Origin: Helicobacter sp. 13S00401-1
Lineage (GTDB): Bacteria; Campylobacterota; Campylobacteria; Campylobacterales; Helicobacteraceae
DNA length: 64,000 bases
Direction of reading: 5' to 3'
NCBI RefSeq assembly: GCF_002272925.1
Contig: NZ_MLAR01000001.1
Location: forward strand, 186,001-250,000
The position numbers were made by a program, and so were the translations under genes. The notes under the pieces are model-generated. The model made no database searches, had not been told where the DNA came from, and saw only the letters and a list, made by a program, of their open reading frames with translations. Of the stretch, positions 55,970-64,000 are shown piece after piece; position 1 is the stretch's first letter, and every line of letters begins with the position of its first letter.

Positions 55970-57242
55970 TTAGGCGCCTAAAAGCTCTAGCCAAAGCTTT
56001 AAAATCTTGCTTTCTTCAAACCTTTCTAAAAAGATCTCTTTAGATCTTGCTCCAAAAGCACGCCTTAAGGCTATATAACTACTTAGCTTATCTATAGCTT
56101 TTATAAGACTTGCTTCATCTCCATTTTTTATCAAAAAGCCATTTTTGGAATCTTCTATGCAGTCTCTTGGTCCTGTAGGAACATCATAGGCTATTATAGG
56201 TAGTCCATAAGAAAGTGCTTCTAGTAAGACCATAGGAAGTCCTTCAAAAAAAGATGTCATTACAAAGATGCTTGAGTTTTTATAGTAGTAGCCAGTGTTT
56301 TGTGTGTAGCCAGTTATGCTGGCATTTAGACTATTTTGCGTTATAAAGTTTTGAAGCTCTTCTTTTTGTTCTCCATCTCCAACTAAAGTTAGATGAAAGC
56401 CTTGTTTGGTTTTGCTAAATGCTTCTAGTAGTCTTAGGATTCCTTTTTGTTGGGTTAAGCGCCCTACAAAGATAAGATTTTTACTTTCATATGTGCTTAT
56501 CGTTTTAGGATCTTTTGCAAAGTTAGGTATGACTTTTATATATTTTAAATGCTTATTCCATTGCTCATATTCATGATATGTCAGCAAGACTAAAGTGTCA
56601 TAGTTTTTCATGTTAGAGTGATATAAAAGTTCAAAGTGACCATGTATACACTTGATAGTAAAAAGTTTCTTTTGTGTTTTTTTAAGTAAGCTCTCCCAGT
56701 AAGAATCTATTAAAACATCTATGTTTTCATGTTCACATATACTTATAATCTTATCTCGCCTCATATCTTGCTCTAAGGCTGTATCAAGGTCATCTTTATG
56801 CGTTTTAACTAGCCTTGCTAGCTTAGAGCAAAAAGGAAGTTTGCTTAGTATCTTAGAGGTAAGAAGATAAAGGCTTGGATATATGTAGTTTTTTGTAGGA
56901 TAGTTTTTAAGATAGAGTAGTTTTTGTGGCTTTAAGATCCTAGTTAGCTTATAGGCTAACCCCCCCCCCCCCGATTCTAGTAGTAGAGATAGCTTGGCTA
57001 GTTGTATTAGCAGCATTTACTAAAAGTGGTGTTTTTATAGTAACTTCATCATCGCTTAAGATATAAGTTTTAAAAGGTATGTTTTTTAGTTTGTTTTTGT
57101 TAGTGGCTTGAAGAGTTATAAGGGTTATATCTAAGCCCTTAGCCTTAAGGCCATAGGCTAGGTTAAGACTAGTTGTTTCAACACCACCAAAGGTAGTGAT
57201 GTCATAGAGTAAGATTGCAACACGTTTTGCTTTTCCTTGCAT
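55970..57242 (-). CDS. GT4-family glycosyltransferase, phase-variable, currently out of frame
   Basis: The N-terminal part reads from ATG 57242 (MQGKAKRVAILLYDITTFGGVE, with TAAGG upstream) into a run of 13 G (complement of 56960-56972) and stops soon after, at 97 residues. The rest of the protein, GGGGLAYKLTRILKP onward, is open in another frame from 57016 to 55970. With 12 (or 15) G the frames join to give 423 residues. The C-terminal half has the GT-B hallmarks NLIFVGRLTQQKGIL and EGLPMVLLEALSYGLPIIAYDVPTGP. It looks like a retaining glycosyltransferase of surface polysaccharide. Confidence 0.78.
56960..56972 (-). repeat. Homopolymeric G13 tract (phase-variation switch)
   Basis: Thirteen C on the plus strand, G on the coding strand, at the frame junction of the GT4 gene. 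The present length is OFF; 12 or 15 would be ON. Confidence 0.85.
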
Positions 57243-57287
57243 AGCCTTAACTCTAATGTTGTATCATCCCTTGGCTAGTGTGTCTAC

Positions 57288-59087
57288 TTACTTTTTCTTA
57301 CGTTTTCTTTCGTTTGGATCTAGGAATTTTTTGCGGACTCTAATATTTATCGGCGTTACTTCTAGTATCTCATCATCTTCTATCCACTCTAAAGCACGCT
57401 CTAAGTTTACATCACGAGGAGTAGTTAGCTTAACAGCATCATCACTACCACTAGCCCTCATATTAGTTAAGTGTTTTGCTTTTATAGGGTTTACATCAAG
57501 GTCATTATCCCTGCTATGTTCGCCTATAACCATACCTACATAAACCTTAGTGCCAGCCCCTACAAAAAGAGTGCCTCTTTCTTGTATGTTAAAAAGACTA
57601 AAAGCAGTAGTATCACCATTTTCCATACTTACAAGTGCGCCGTTCTTTCGACTTTCAACACTGCCGCTAAACTCTCTAAACTCTAAAAAGCTGTGGTTCA
57701 TTATCCCTTCGCCTTTAGTGTCGGTTAAAAACTCAGATCTATAGCCTATGATTCCACGTGCGGGGATTTCAAACTCTAATCTCGTATAGCCATCATTCAT
57801 AGGGTTCATAAACTTCATCTCAGCCTTTCTCTTGCCAAGTTTTTCTATAACTGCCCCACTATAATCTTGTGGCGTGTCAATCACAAGATGTTCAAAAGGT
57901 TCTAACTTTTTACCATCTTCAACTTTGACTATAACCTCAGGACGAGAGATACTAAACTCAAAGCCTTCACGTCTAAGATTTTCAGCCAAGATAGTTATTT
58001 GAAGCTCGCCTCTTCCACTTACTTTAAAGCGTCCTTCACCCATCTCTTCACACTTCATGGCTATATTAGTTTGCATCTCTTTAAGCAAGCGCTCTTTTAT
58101 CTTATTAGCCGTTACGTGCTTGCCCTCTAAACCTGCTAGTGGACTATCATTAACTGCGAAGTAAACACTCATAGTAGGTTCTTCTAAGTGCATAGGATCT
58201 AGTGGCATAGGATTAGCTGGGTCTACTAGGCTATCTCCAACATCTACAGTGCCAAACCCAGCGATTGCCACTATATCGCCAGCCTTAGCTTCTTCTATCT
58301 CCATCCTAGCTAAACCATAAAATCCTATAAGTTTAGTTATACGTCCTGTTTCTTTTTCGCCATTACCCTTAGCTAGCATAACAGTTTGGCCTTTTTTTAT
58401 CACACCGTTAAAGACACGCGCTATACCGATCTTTCCTACATAGTTATCATAATCAAGTGTGAAAACTTGCATTTGAAGTGGGTTTGCTTCATCACCACTA
58501 GGAAGTGGCACGTACTCTAAAATGGCATCAAAAAGTGGCTCAAGATTCTTTTTTTCATCACCTAGATTTTTTATAGCGTAACCATCGCGCGCTGCAGCAT
58601 AGATGACTGGGAAGTCAAGCTGGTTATCATTAGCACCCATAGCAACAAAGAGATCAAAAACTTCATCTACTACGCGATCTGGTTGGGCTGCTGGCTTATC
58701 TATCTTATTTACTACAACTATAGGTCTTATGCCAAAACTTAAAGCCTTTTTAACAACAAACTTAGTTTGGGGCATAACGCCTTCTTGGGCATCAACTAGT
58801 AATAAAACCCCATCTACCATCTTTAATACACGCTCTACCTCGCCGCCAAAGTCAGCATGCCCGGGAGTGTCTATGATGTTTATCTTTGTGTTTTTATAAT
58901 TAATGGCTGTGTTTTTAGAAAGGATAGTTATACCTCTTTCTTTTTCTAAGTCGTTACTATCCATGGCGCGTTCATTTACTTGCTCATGATCACTAAAGGT
59001 GCCTGACTGGCTTAAAAGACCATCAACTAAGGTAGTTTTTCCGTGGTCTACGTGGGCTATTACTGCTATGTTTCTGATATTTTGCAT
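57288..59087 (-). CDS. typA: Ribosome-associated GTPase TypA/BipA
   Basis: 599 residues. G1 is [10 protein letters not shown]2 is ERGITI, G3 is DTPGHADF, and G4 is NKIDKP. The C-terminal part has the TypA-specific [17 protein letters not shown]. BipA helps 50S assembly and adaptation to stress and cold. The last ten residues are Lys/Arg-rich. It reads in the same direction as the GT4 gene, which begins 46 bp after its stop. Confidence 0.96.
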   Translation of the reverse strand: MQNIRNIAVIAHVDHGKTTLVDGLLSQSGTFSDHEQVNERAMDSNDLEKERGITILSKNTAINYKNTKINIIDTPGHADFGGEVERVLKMVDGVLLLVDAQEGVMPQTKFVVKKALSFGIRPIVVVNKIDKPAAQPDRVVDEVFDLFVAMGANDNQLDFPVIYAAARDGYAIKNLGDEKKNLEPLFDAILEYVPLPSGDEANPLQMQVFTLDYDNYVGKIGIARVFNGVIKKGQTVMLAKGNGEKETGRITKLIGFYGLARMEIEEAKAGDIVAIAGFGTVDVGDSLVDPANPMPLDPMHLEEPTMSVYFAVNDSPLAGLEGKHVTANKIKERLLKEMQTNIAMKCEEMGEGRFKVSGRGELQITILAENLRREGFEFSISRPEVIVKVEDGKKLEPFEHLVIDTPQDYSGAVIEKLGKRKAEMKFMNPMNDGYTRLEFEIPARGIIGYRSEFLTDTKGEGIMNHSFLEFREFSGSVESRKNGALVSMENGDTTAFSLFNIQERGTLFVGAGTKVYVGMVIGEHSRDNDLDVNPIKAKHLTNMRASGSDDAVKLTTPRDVNLERALEWIEDDEILEVTPINIRVRKKFLDPNERKRKKK

Positions 59088-59159
59088 ATTCTCTCTTTGT
59101 GAAATGATTATTATTTTGTTGATTCTAACATATTACATCTTGTGTTTGGAGGTTAGCTG

Positions 59160-59792
59160 TTAGTAACCTAGCGTCATTAAATCCTTCATAAGCCAGTCAT
59201 CTTGGCTAGCTTTAGCGTTTTTACTAGATTCCATACCTTTTATGACGTTATAAACACTTCTTGCTATCATGTCTGTTTCTATGTTTACCTTTCTGCTTAC
59301 TTTGTAGGTGTGAAAGAGAGTGTTTTCCATAGTATGGGGGATTAAGATAAGACTAAAATAAGAATCTTCAACACTGCCTATAGTAAGCGAGATTCCATCT
59401 ATAGTAATGCTGCCTTTTGGATAGATTAAAGGAAGGGCTTTTTTACTAACACTTATTTTAAAGATAGTATCTTTATTGTGCTTAGTTATGGAATCTAAGC
59501 GCCCGCTAAAATCTATATGCCCTTGTACTATGTGACCATGAAGGCCATCACTTAGCTTTAAAGCAGGCTCAAGGTGCACTTTTCCTTTTAGATTTTCTTT
59601 AGCTATGAGGCTAGAAGTTTCAGTGCTTAAAAGCATATTAAAGCCTCCGCTAAAAACTTTTATGACAGTTAAGCAAGCTCCATTAACTGCTATACTATCT
59701 CCGACTTCTGCTTTTAGCGTGCTTTTAAGGCTTAATATCTCGCTATCAAAGCTTATAACCTCGCCTATATCTCTAACTAGTCCACTAAACAT
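59160..59792 (-). CDS. ribE: Riboflavin synthase alpha chain
   Basis: 210 residues with the two lumazine-binding repeats: MFSGLVRDIGEV ... DSIAVNGACLTV, and HGHIVQGHIDFSGRLD ... SITIDGISLTI. It dismutates two lumazines into riboflavin. The start MFSGLV is the conserved family N-terminus. 73 bp separate it from typA. Confidence 0.95.
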   Translation of the reverse strand: MFSGLVRDIGEVISFDSEILSLKSTLKAEVGDSIAVNGACLTVIKVFSGGFNMLLSTETSSLIAKENLKGKVHLEPALKLSDGLHGHIVQGHIDFSGRLDSITKHNKDTIFKISVSKKALPLIYPKGSITIDGISLTIGSVEDSYFSLILIPHTMENTLFHTYKVSRKVNIETDMIARSVYNVIKGMESSKNAKASQDDWLMKDLMTLGY

Positions 59793-60048
59793 ATCTTTTG
59801 CCCTTTGGGTTTGGTTTATAGAAATTGTACTTTTATTTCTTATAAGAGTGGGTTAACATAATAAAGTTAATATAAAATTAATATCTTAATGATATCTCTT
59901 GACTTTTTAAAAGTTAGCTTAGTAGACTTATAAGAGAGGATACTAAAGTTCATATACCTTAAACTTTTATAAATCCTAGGAATGCGGAGGGGCAGATTTT
60001 TTAAACTATCTCACTTAAGATAGTTAGTACTAAAAAGTAGATAGTAAG
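59793..60048. other. Intergenic region upstream of the autotransporter gene
   Basis: 256 bp between divergent ribE and the autotransporter gene. TTGACT at 59899-59904 is a -35-like element, but no -10 lies at a proper distance. GCGGAGG about 60 bp before the ATG is too far for its ribosome binding site. I see no gene or hairpin. Confidence 0.3.
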
Positions 60049-63000
60049 ATGTTTTATAAAATCCTTACCTTACTGGGTGTGCTTGCCCCTAACATGCTGC
60101 TAGCTAATATAACTATAGATGCTGCTACTAGTGAGGCTAAAGACTATGAACTTAGTGCTACTAACTCTTTAGTCATAAAACTAAAAACAAAAGAAGAGCT
60201 TGAAAAAGTAGGTGGGAATCCAAATAAGGCACAGCTAATTCATCTAGGAAATATCACAACTAATACTAACAATGCAGGCAAGTTTACATTAGATTCTACA
60301 AGTAGTAATTCGACCTCACAGTACATAAATGCTAGTTTTAAAAATATAGGCACAAGTGAAAAAAGACTAGATTCCTTAGAGTTAAATAACACATTTAAGC
60401 AAGGCAGCACGCTTATTAACTCACTCCTTTATAGCAAAGGTGATATTTATCTTCATAGTCTTGCTAATGCTAATTCTGGAAGTGCCACTTCATCTAGTGA
60501 GTTTTATCCAAGCTCTCCAAGTAGTAATAACACCATAGTTGCAAACATCCTTGATGCCACAACTATAAATCTAGACAACACAGGCTATGACCAGATGACT
60601 TTTTCATCTAGATCTATACCTGCTGCAGGGAGGATAAGCCTTTATGTAAATACGCTAAAGGCTAATAGTGCTACTTTAAAAAGTGTCTATGTGAGTAGTG
60701 CTATGGAAGTTAATGAAGGAAAGTTTGATGAGACTAAAGGCTCTCCACCACAAAGTAATACTATAAATATAACTACGTTAAATCTTACTAATACTAGTAT
60801 TTATGCTAACTCTTTAACTAGTAAAAATCTAACTATAAATAATGCAAGACTGACTGATGGTAGTAGTAATGATACAAATATATTATTACTCGCTAGTGAA
60901 AGTAAAGATTCCAAACTAAAGGTTACTAATCTTAGCACCACAAAAGGCACTGCGCGTTTTTCAAATGGTGTATATATAAATGCTAATGATATAGAGATAT
61001 CTAAGGCAAAAGTAGAGAGTTTGAGTGTTAATTACTTCAATGCTAGGGTGCTTGCAGCAACTGCAAAGATTAGCATAAAAGACTTAGAAGCCACTAACTC
61101 TATACTGCAGGGAAACTCTCTTATAAGTGAAACTATAAAGCTAGATAATGCCACTATAAAGCTGCAGGGGATAAACTCAAAACTAAGCGCAAAAAGTATA
61201 GTTATAGGAGGGAAGGAGCAAGGACAAAGGGGTCTTATAGAAACTGATATTTTAGAGGGTAATCCAAGCTTTACTAGTATAGATGGAGCAGCCCCTCCAA
61301 CCTTTCCTAGTGAGTTAAAAGTGCGTGGCACTAAGCCAACTAGCCTAGCAAGCATTAATCTAAATCCTTTTACTAAAATAAGCGTAGGAGGAGATCTAAG
61401 TATAAGCACTCTTGAAAATGGAACTTTAGAATCACCATTAAATATAGATTCTAAAGCCTTAAATAAAGCTCTTTTTAACTTTTCTATTACCACTCAAACA
61501 CTAGGTTATGGGGAGGATGCAACAAGTGAGACTACATTTAATCTAGCCTCTATAGAATCTAAAGGAGCTTTAAGTTTGCCAGCTTTATATCTACACGGAA
61601 GTGGCATTATGCTTCAAGGCAGTTTGGAATCTTTTTTAGCTAAGGCAGGTCTCAGTAAAAATAGCACAGATGCAAATGCCCTCCTTTTAAAAGAAAACTT
61701 TCTTCTAGGGAAAAGTATAACTATCAATGGAGCTAAAGTAGATCCTAGCTGTTTTAGTGGAGTGCTTTTTAGTACTAAAGATATGAAAGGTAGTGATGCT
61801 GGCAAGTACATAGTAGGTAAGATGAAAGTAGAATCTAATCTTACTTTTATAGACTTCTATCTTGGAAGCAAACAAAGTGAAGCTTTAAGCCCATCTAAAC
61901 TTAGCTTGCTAGCTACTTATCACTCAGATGCTTTGTATAAGCTAATAACTAGTTCTAACTTAAAGCTAAGTGATATCCCTTCACCAACTAAACCTAACAC
62001 TAACCCATCTTCTAAAGATATAACTACCATCACTCCTTTACACACAAGTAGCGCTGACTTTAAAGTAACACCAGAGACTAACTTAGAATCTTTGGCCTTA
62101 AAGGTTGGAGAGTATATCTCTAGGTATCATAGAAATACTCCTAGTAGCAAGATTTATGATAGGTTAAATGCTTTGAAACGTACTAATAGTTTTCAAAAAA
62201 GACAAGAAGCCATAAGTGTGCTAAAAGATCTTATGCCTAGTGATTTAAATAACGCAGTAGAAAACTATGCCTTAGAATCTAACCTAGCATCTTTTAGGAT
62301 TGTAGATGAGGTAGTTGCTAACTCTAGTCTTGCTAACTCATTAAGATTTTTAAGTAAGGCACGTTTTGCAATGAATGATAAAAATGAAAGTCGACTTAAA
62401 AACTACGACCCAAGCTCACCTTTTTCTATCTTGCTTGATTATATTCCTTTGCCAAATGATAGCTTTGAGTATATAAAAGAACCCACTAAAGAAGTCTATG
62501 CCCAGACTATCTACCAAAACATCATCCAAGGAGAAAGACGCAGTGTGCAAGGCTACAGTCTTAATACTTTTGGCTTTGTGGGAGGTTTTAACCAAAGACT
62601 TAGTAACTTGCTAGTTGGAGCTAACCTAACTTATAGTACAGCTTTTACTAGCTTTAATGCAAACTATAACAGCCTAAGTCCTAGACTTTATCTTTACTCG
62701 CTAGATACAGGGCTAACTTACCAAGTAAGCCTAGGCTACTCTTTACACTTTATAGGGACTAATAGAACTCAAGGCATGCTAGATACTTCAGCTAAGGCTA
62801 GCTATCTTGCTAATGAGTTTAACAGCTACGCCCTCTTAGGCTATAAGTTTGAGCTAGGCAAGCATGCATTAATGTCATCTTTAAGACTTAGCTACATCTA
62901 CTTGCATCAGAGTGCTTATAGTGAAAATGGTGAGTTTGGCTTAAAGGTACCTGCTAAAAATGATAACTCCTTGCTTCCTAGCTTTGGGCTAAACTATGAG

Positions 63001-63273
63001 TTTAAAGCACTTGAAGGTTTGAAAGTTATGGTTAGTGGATTTATCTTTTATGATGTTTTATCTAAGTCTAGGGTGTTTAATGTAGCTTTTTTGGATGATG
63101 GTATAAACTTTAATGTAGCAAGTTTAGGAAGTGATCCCTTTGGAGGCATGCTTAATCTTGGAGTAACTTATAGCTTAGATGTTAACAATAACTTAGCCTT
63201 AAGTTATGCAGGTACTTTTAAGTCTAGCCTTATAGCTACAACACTAAGCCTTAGATATGGCTATAGATTCTAA
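60049..63273 (+). CDS. Autotransporter (type Va) with beta-helix-like passenger
   Basis: 1074 residues. The signal peptide is MFYKILTLLGVLAPNMLLA|N. The passenger (to about residue 650) is rich in Ser, Thr, Asn and Leu with repeated short strands (such as TINLDNTG, TLNLTNTSIYANSLTSKNLTIN), typical of a beta-helix. A linker and a helical segment follow; residues about 810-1074 make the translocator barrel (SLNTFGFVGGFNQRLSNLLVGA, ending LSLRYGYRF with a terminal aromatic). No catalytic motif is obvious. It could be an adhesin or toxin of the VacA-like kind, but I see no direct evidence of cytotoxin activity. Confidence 0.8.
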   Translation: MFYKILTLLGVLAPNMLLANITIDAATSEAKDYELSATNSLVIKLKTKEELEKVGGNPNKAQLIHLGNITTNTNNAGKFTLDSTSSNSTSQYINASFKNIGTSEKRLDSLELNNTFKQGSTLINSLLYSKGDIYLHSLANANSGSATSSSEFYPSSPSSNNTIVANILDATTINLDNTGYDQMTFSSRSIPAAGRISLYVNTLKANSATLKSVYVSSAMEVNEGKFDETKGSPPQSNTINITTLNLTNTSIYANSLTSKNLTINNARLTDGSSNDTNILLLASESKDSKLKVTNLSTTKGTARFSNGVYINANDIEISKAKVESLSVNYFNARVLAATAKISIKDLEATNSILQGNSLISETIKLDNATIKLQGINSKLSAKSIVIGGKEQGQRGLIETDILEGNPSFTSIDGAAPPTFPSELKVRGTKPTSLASINLNPFTKISVGGDLSISTLENGTLESPLNIDSKALNKALFNFSITTQTLGYGEDATSETTFNLASIESKGALSLPALYLHGSGIMLQGSLESFLAKAGLSKNSTDANALLLKENFLLGKSITINGAKVDPSCFSGVLFSTKDMKGSDAGKYIVGKMKVESNLTFIDFYLGSKQSEALSPSKLSLLATYHSDALYKLITSSNLKLSDIPSPTKPNTNPSSKDITTITPLHTSSADFKVTPETNLESLALKVGEYISRYHRNTPSSKIYDRLNALKRTNSFQKRQEAISVLKDLMPSDLNNAVENYALESNLASFRIVDEVVANSSLANSLRFLSKARFAMNDKNESRLKNYDPSSPFSILLDYIPLPNDSFEYIKEPTKEVYAQTIYQNIIQGERRSVQGYSLNTFGFVGGFNQRLSNLLVGANLTYSTAFTSFNANYNSLSPRLYLYSLDTGLTYQVSLGYSLHFIGTNRTQGMLDTSAKASYLANEFNSYALLGYKFELGKHALMSSLRLSYIYLHQSAYSENGEFGLKVPAKNDNSLLPSFGLNYEFKALEGLKVMVSGFIFYDVLSKSRVFNVAFLDDGINFNVASLGSDPFGGMLNLGVTYSLDVNNNLALSYAGTFKSSLIATTLSLRYGYRF

Positions 63274-63322
63274 AAGTATAAGGCCTTACAAAAGACAAAA
63301 GAGTTAAAAAGACTAAAGCTTG

Positions 63323-63937
63323 CTAGTTTCCACGACTTCCTGGTTTATAAGCCTTTGAAGTTTTACAAAGTGGGCAGTTTTCTGGCGGATACATATTAAA
63401 GATAAAATCAGCCAGTGCAAATAAAGGCTTATTAAGCGGTAGCTTGCACTCTTTTTTAGATTCTAACTCGCTTCCTACTCTTTTGCAAAAACCACGATTT
63501 GCCAAAGCACCAAAGGCTACTATATCAGCACCAAAGGCCTCTAAACATTTAGCACTTTCTAAGGCGCTTCCACCAGTTGTTATGATGTCTTCACAAACTA
63601 GTATCTTTTCACCCTTGCTAACTTCAAAGCCCCTCCTTAACTCCATAATTCCATTTACTCTTTCAGTAAAGATAAATCTTACCCCTAAAGCCCTAGCTAG
63701 CTCATAGCCTGCTAAGATTCCACCAAGGGCTGGGGAACAAACGCAGTCTACTTTTATCTCAGAATCTTTTATCTGCAAGGCTAAAGCTTTGCATAAAATC
63801 TCTGCATTTTTTGGATTTTCTAGTACTTTGGCAGACTGTAAATAATGATCAGTATGATTTCCGCTACTTAAAAGAAAGTGTCCGCTTAAAAGAGCGTGGG
63901 CGTCTTCATAGACTTTTTTAACATCTATAGCTTGCAT
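63323..63937 (-). CDS. pyrE: Orotate phosphoribosyltransferase
   Basis: 204 residues. The PRPP-binding loop is [15 protein letters not shown], and [13 protein letters not shown] is the orotate-side start typical of the family. It makes OMP in pyrimidine biosynthesis. The last 25 residues have a CPLCK pair of cysteines. It begins 7 bp after frr, the same order as in Helicobacter pylori. Confidence 0.94.
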   Translation of the reverse strand: MQAIDVKKVYEDAHALLSGHFLLSSGNHTDHYLQSAKVLENPKNAEILCKALALQIKDSEIKVDCVCSPALGGILAGYELARALGVRFIFTERVNGIMELRRGFEVSKGEKILVCEDIITTGGSALESAKCLEAFGADIVAFGALANRGFCKRVGSELESKKECKLPLNKPLFALADFIFNMYPPENCPLCKTSKAYKPGSRGN

Positions 63938-63943
63938 TATAGA

Positions 63944-64000
63944 TTAAACCTTCATAACTTCTTCTTCTTTGCTTTTCAAAGAAGTATCTGCTTTTTTTAT
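63944..64000 (-). CDS. frr: Ribosome recycling factor, C-terminal end (partial)
   Basis: The last 18 codons read IKKADTSLKSKEEEVMKV and stop at 63944. The pattern matches the C-terminus of ribosome recycling factors (FIKKxxxxLxxKExELM). The frr-pyrE order supports the call. The gene continues outside the window. Confidence 0.75.
   Translation of the reverse strand: MKKADTSLKSKEEEVMKV

Noticed and set aside
55970-57016. The 348-residue frame as a separate complete glycosyltransferase
   Set aside because: It lacks the N-terminal GT-B half and a ribosome binding site; that half is supplied by the adjoining frame across the G13 tract.
1-64000. tRNA, rRNA, CRISPR or insertion sequence
   Set aside because: I looked for TpsiC-like GTTCRANYC blocks, spaced repeats and transposase motifs and saw none; covariance searches would be needed to exclude small RNAs.

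Overview
The window is an AT-rich chromosomal segment from a Campylobacterota (epsilonproteobacterial) genome, most likely a Helicobacter or close relative. The evidence is the set of families present: an epsilon-type CheZ, the futalosine-pathway enzyme MqnE, a partial frr next to pyrE, a CgtA-like lipooligosaccharide glycosyltransferase pair, outer membrane proteins with conserved ends and a variable middle, and homopolymeric C/G tracts at surface-glycan genes. Isoleucine is mostly ATA and the coding is dense on both strands. I saw no rRNA, tRNA, CRISPR array, transposase or prophage gene.

Left end (1-2953): dnaN (partial), dnaA and divergent ruvC. The gaps on both sides of dnaA carry clusters of short boxes and look like a bipartite replication origin. 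2960-6823 is a three-gene tricarballylate/citrate-type operon (tcuC-tcuA-tcuB). 7121-12051 holds a lipoprotein and a tight five-gene plus-strand operon (GNAT acetyltransferase, periplasmic binding protein, hisF, nucleoside phosphorylase-like, rlmN). 12068-22186 contains an SDR, a TRIC/UPF0126 membrane protein, gltX, a Na/Pi cotransporter, an SPFH protein, ilvE, mqnE and a large TraF/FadL-like outer membrane protein. 22278-28359 is housekeeping and repair (pgeF, a FAH-family enzyme, priA with a ZapB-like/ZapA-like pair, uvrB).

28716-36708 is framed by two paralogous outer membrane proteins that share barrel ends but carry different alanine/glutamine-rich helical inserts. Between them lie a LOG-type protein, a CvfB-like S1 protein, ctpA, purC, acpS and a radical SAM protein. 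36883-41718 runs ung, an FtsB-like membrane protein with a very long acidic extension, eno, a pseudopilin with an unusually long leader, and cheZ. 41944-45967 looks like a metal or siderophore uptake group (TonB-dependent receptor, YceI protein, PepSY-type membrane protein). 46056-53774 is guaA, ppk1, fabG, a GspF/CtsF-like secretion or competence protein, and rpoD.

53875-57242 is the most striking accessory locus. Two tandem CgtA-like N-acetylgalactosaminyltransferase genes share an exact 71-nt block, and a GT4 glycosyltransferase follows on the other strand. The first CgtA-like gene and the GT4 gene each contain a run of 13 C/G that puts them out of frame, so both appear to be phase-OFF here. 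typA, ribE, a 1074-residue autotransporter, pyrE and the end of frr finish the window.

Across the whole window the heptamer AGATTCY (complement RGAATCT) is far more frequent than base composition predicts. It occurs in several reading frames and forms inverted pairs at some gene ends. This resembles the behaviour of DNA uptake sequences in Haemophilus and Neisseria. It is my leading candidate for something not yet described in this group, and the GspF/CtsF-like and pseudopilin genes give it a possible partner system.
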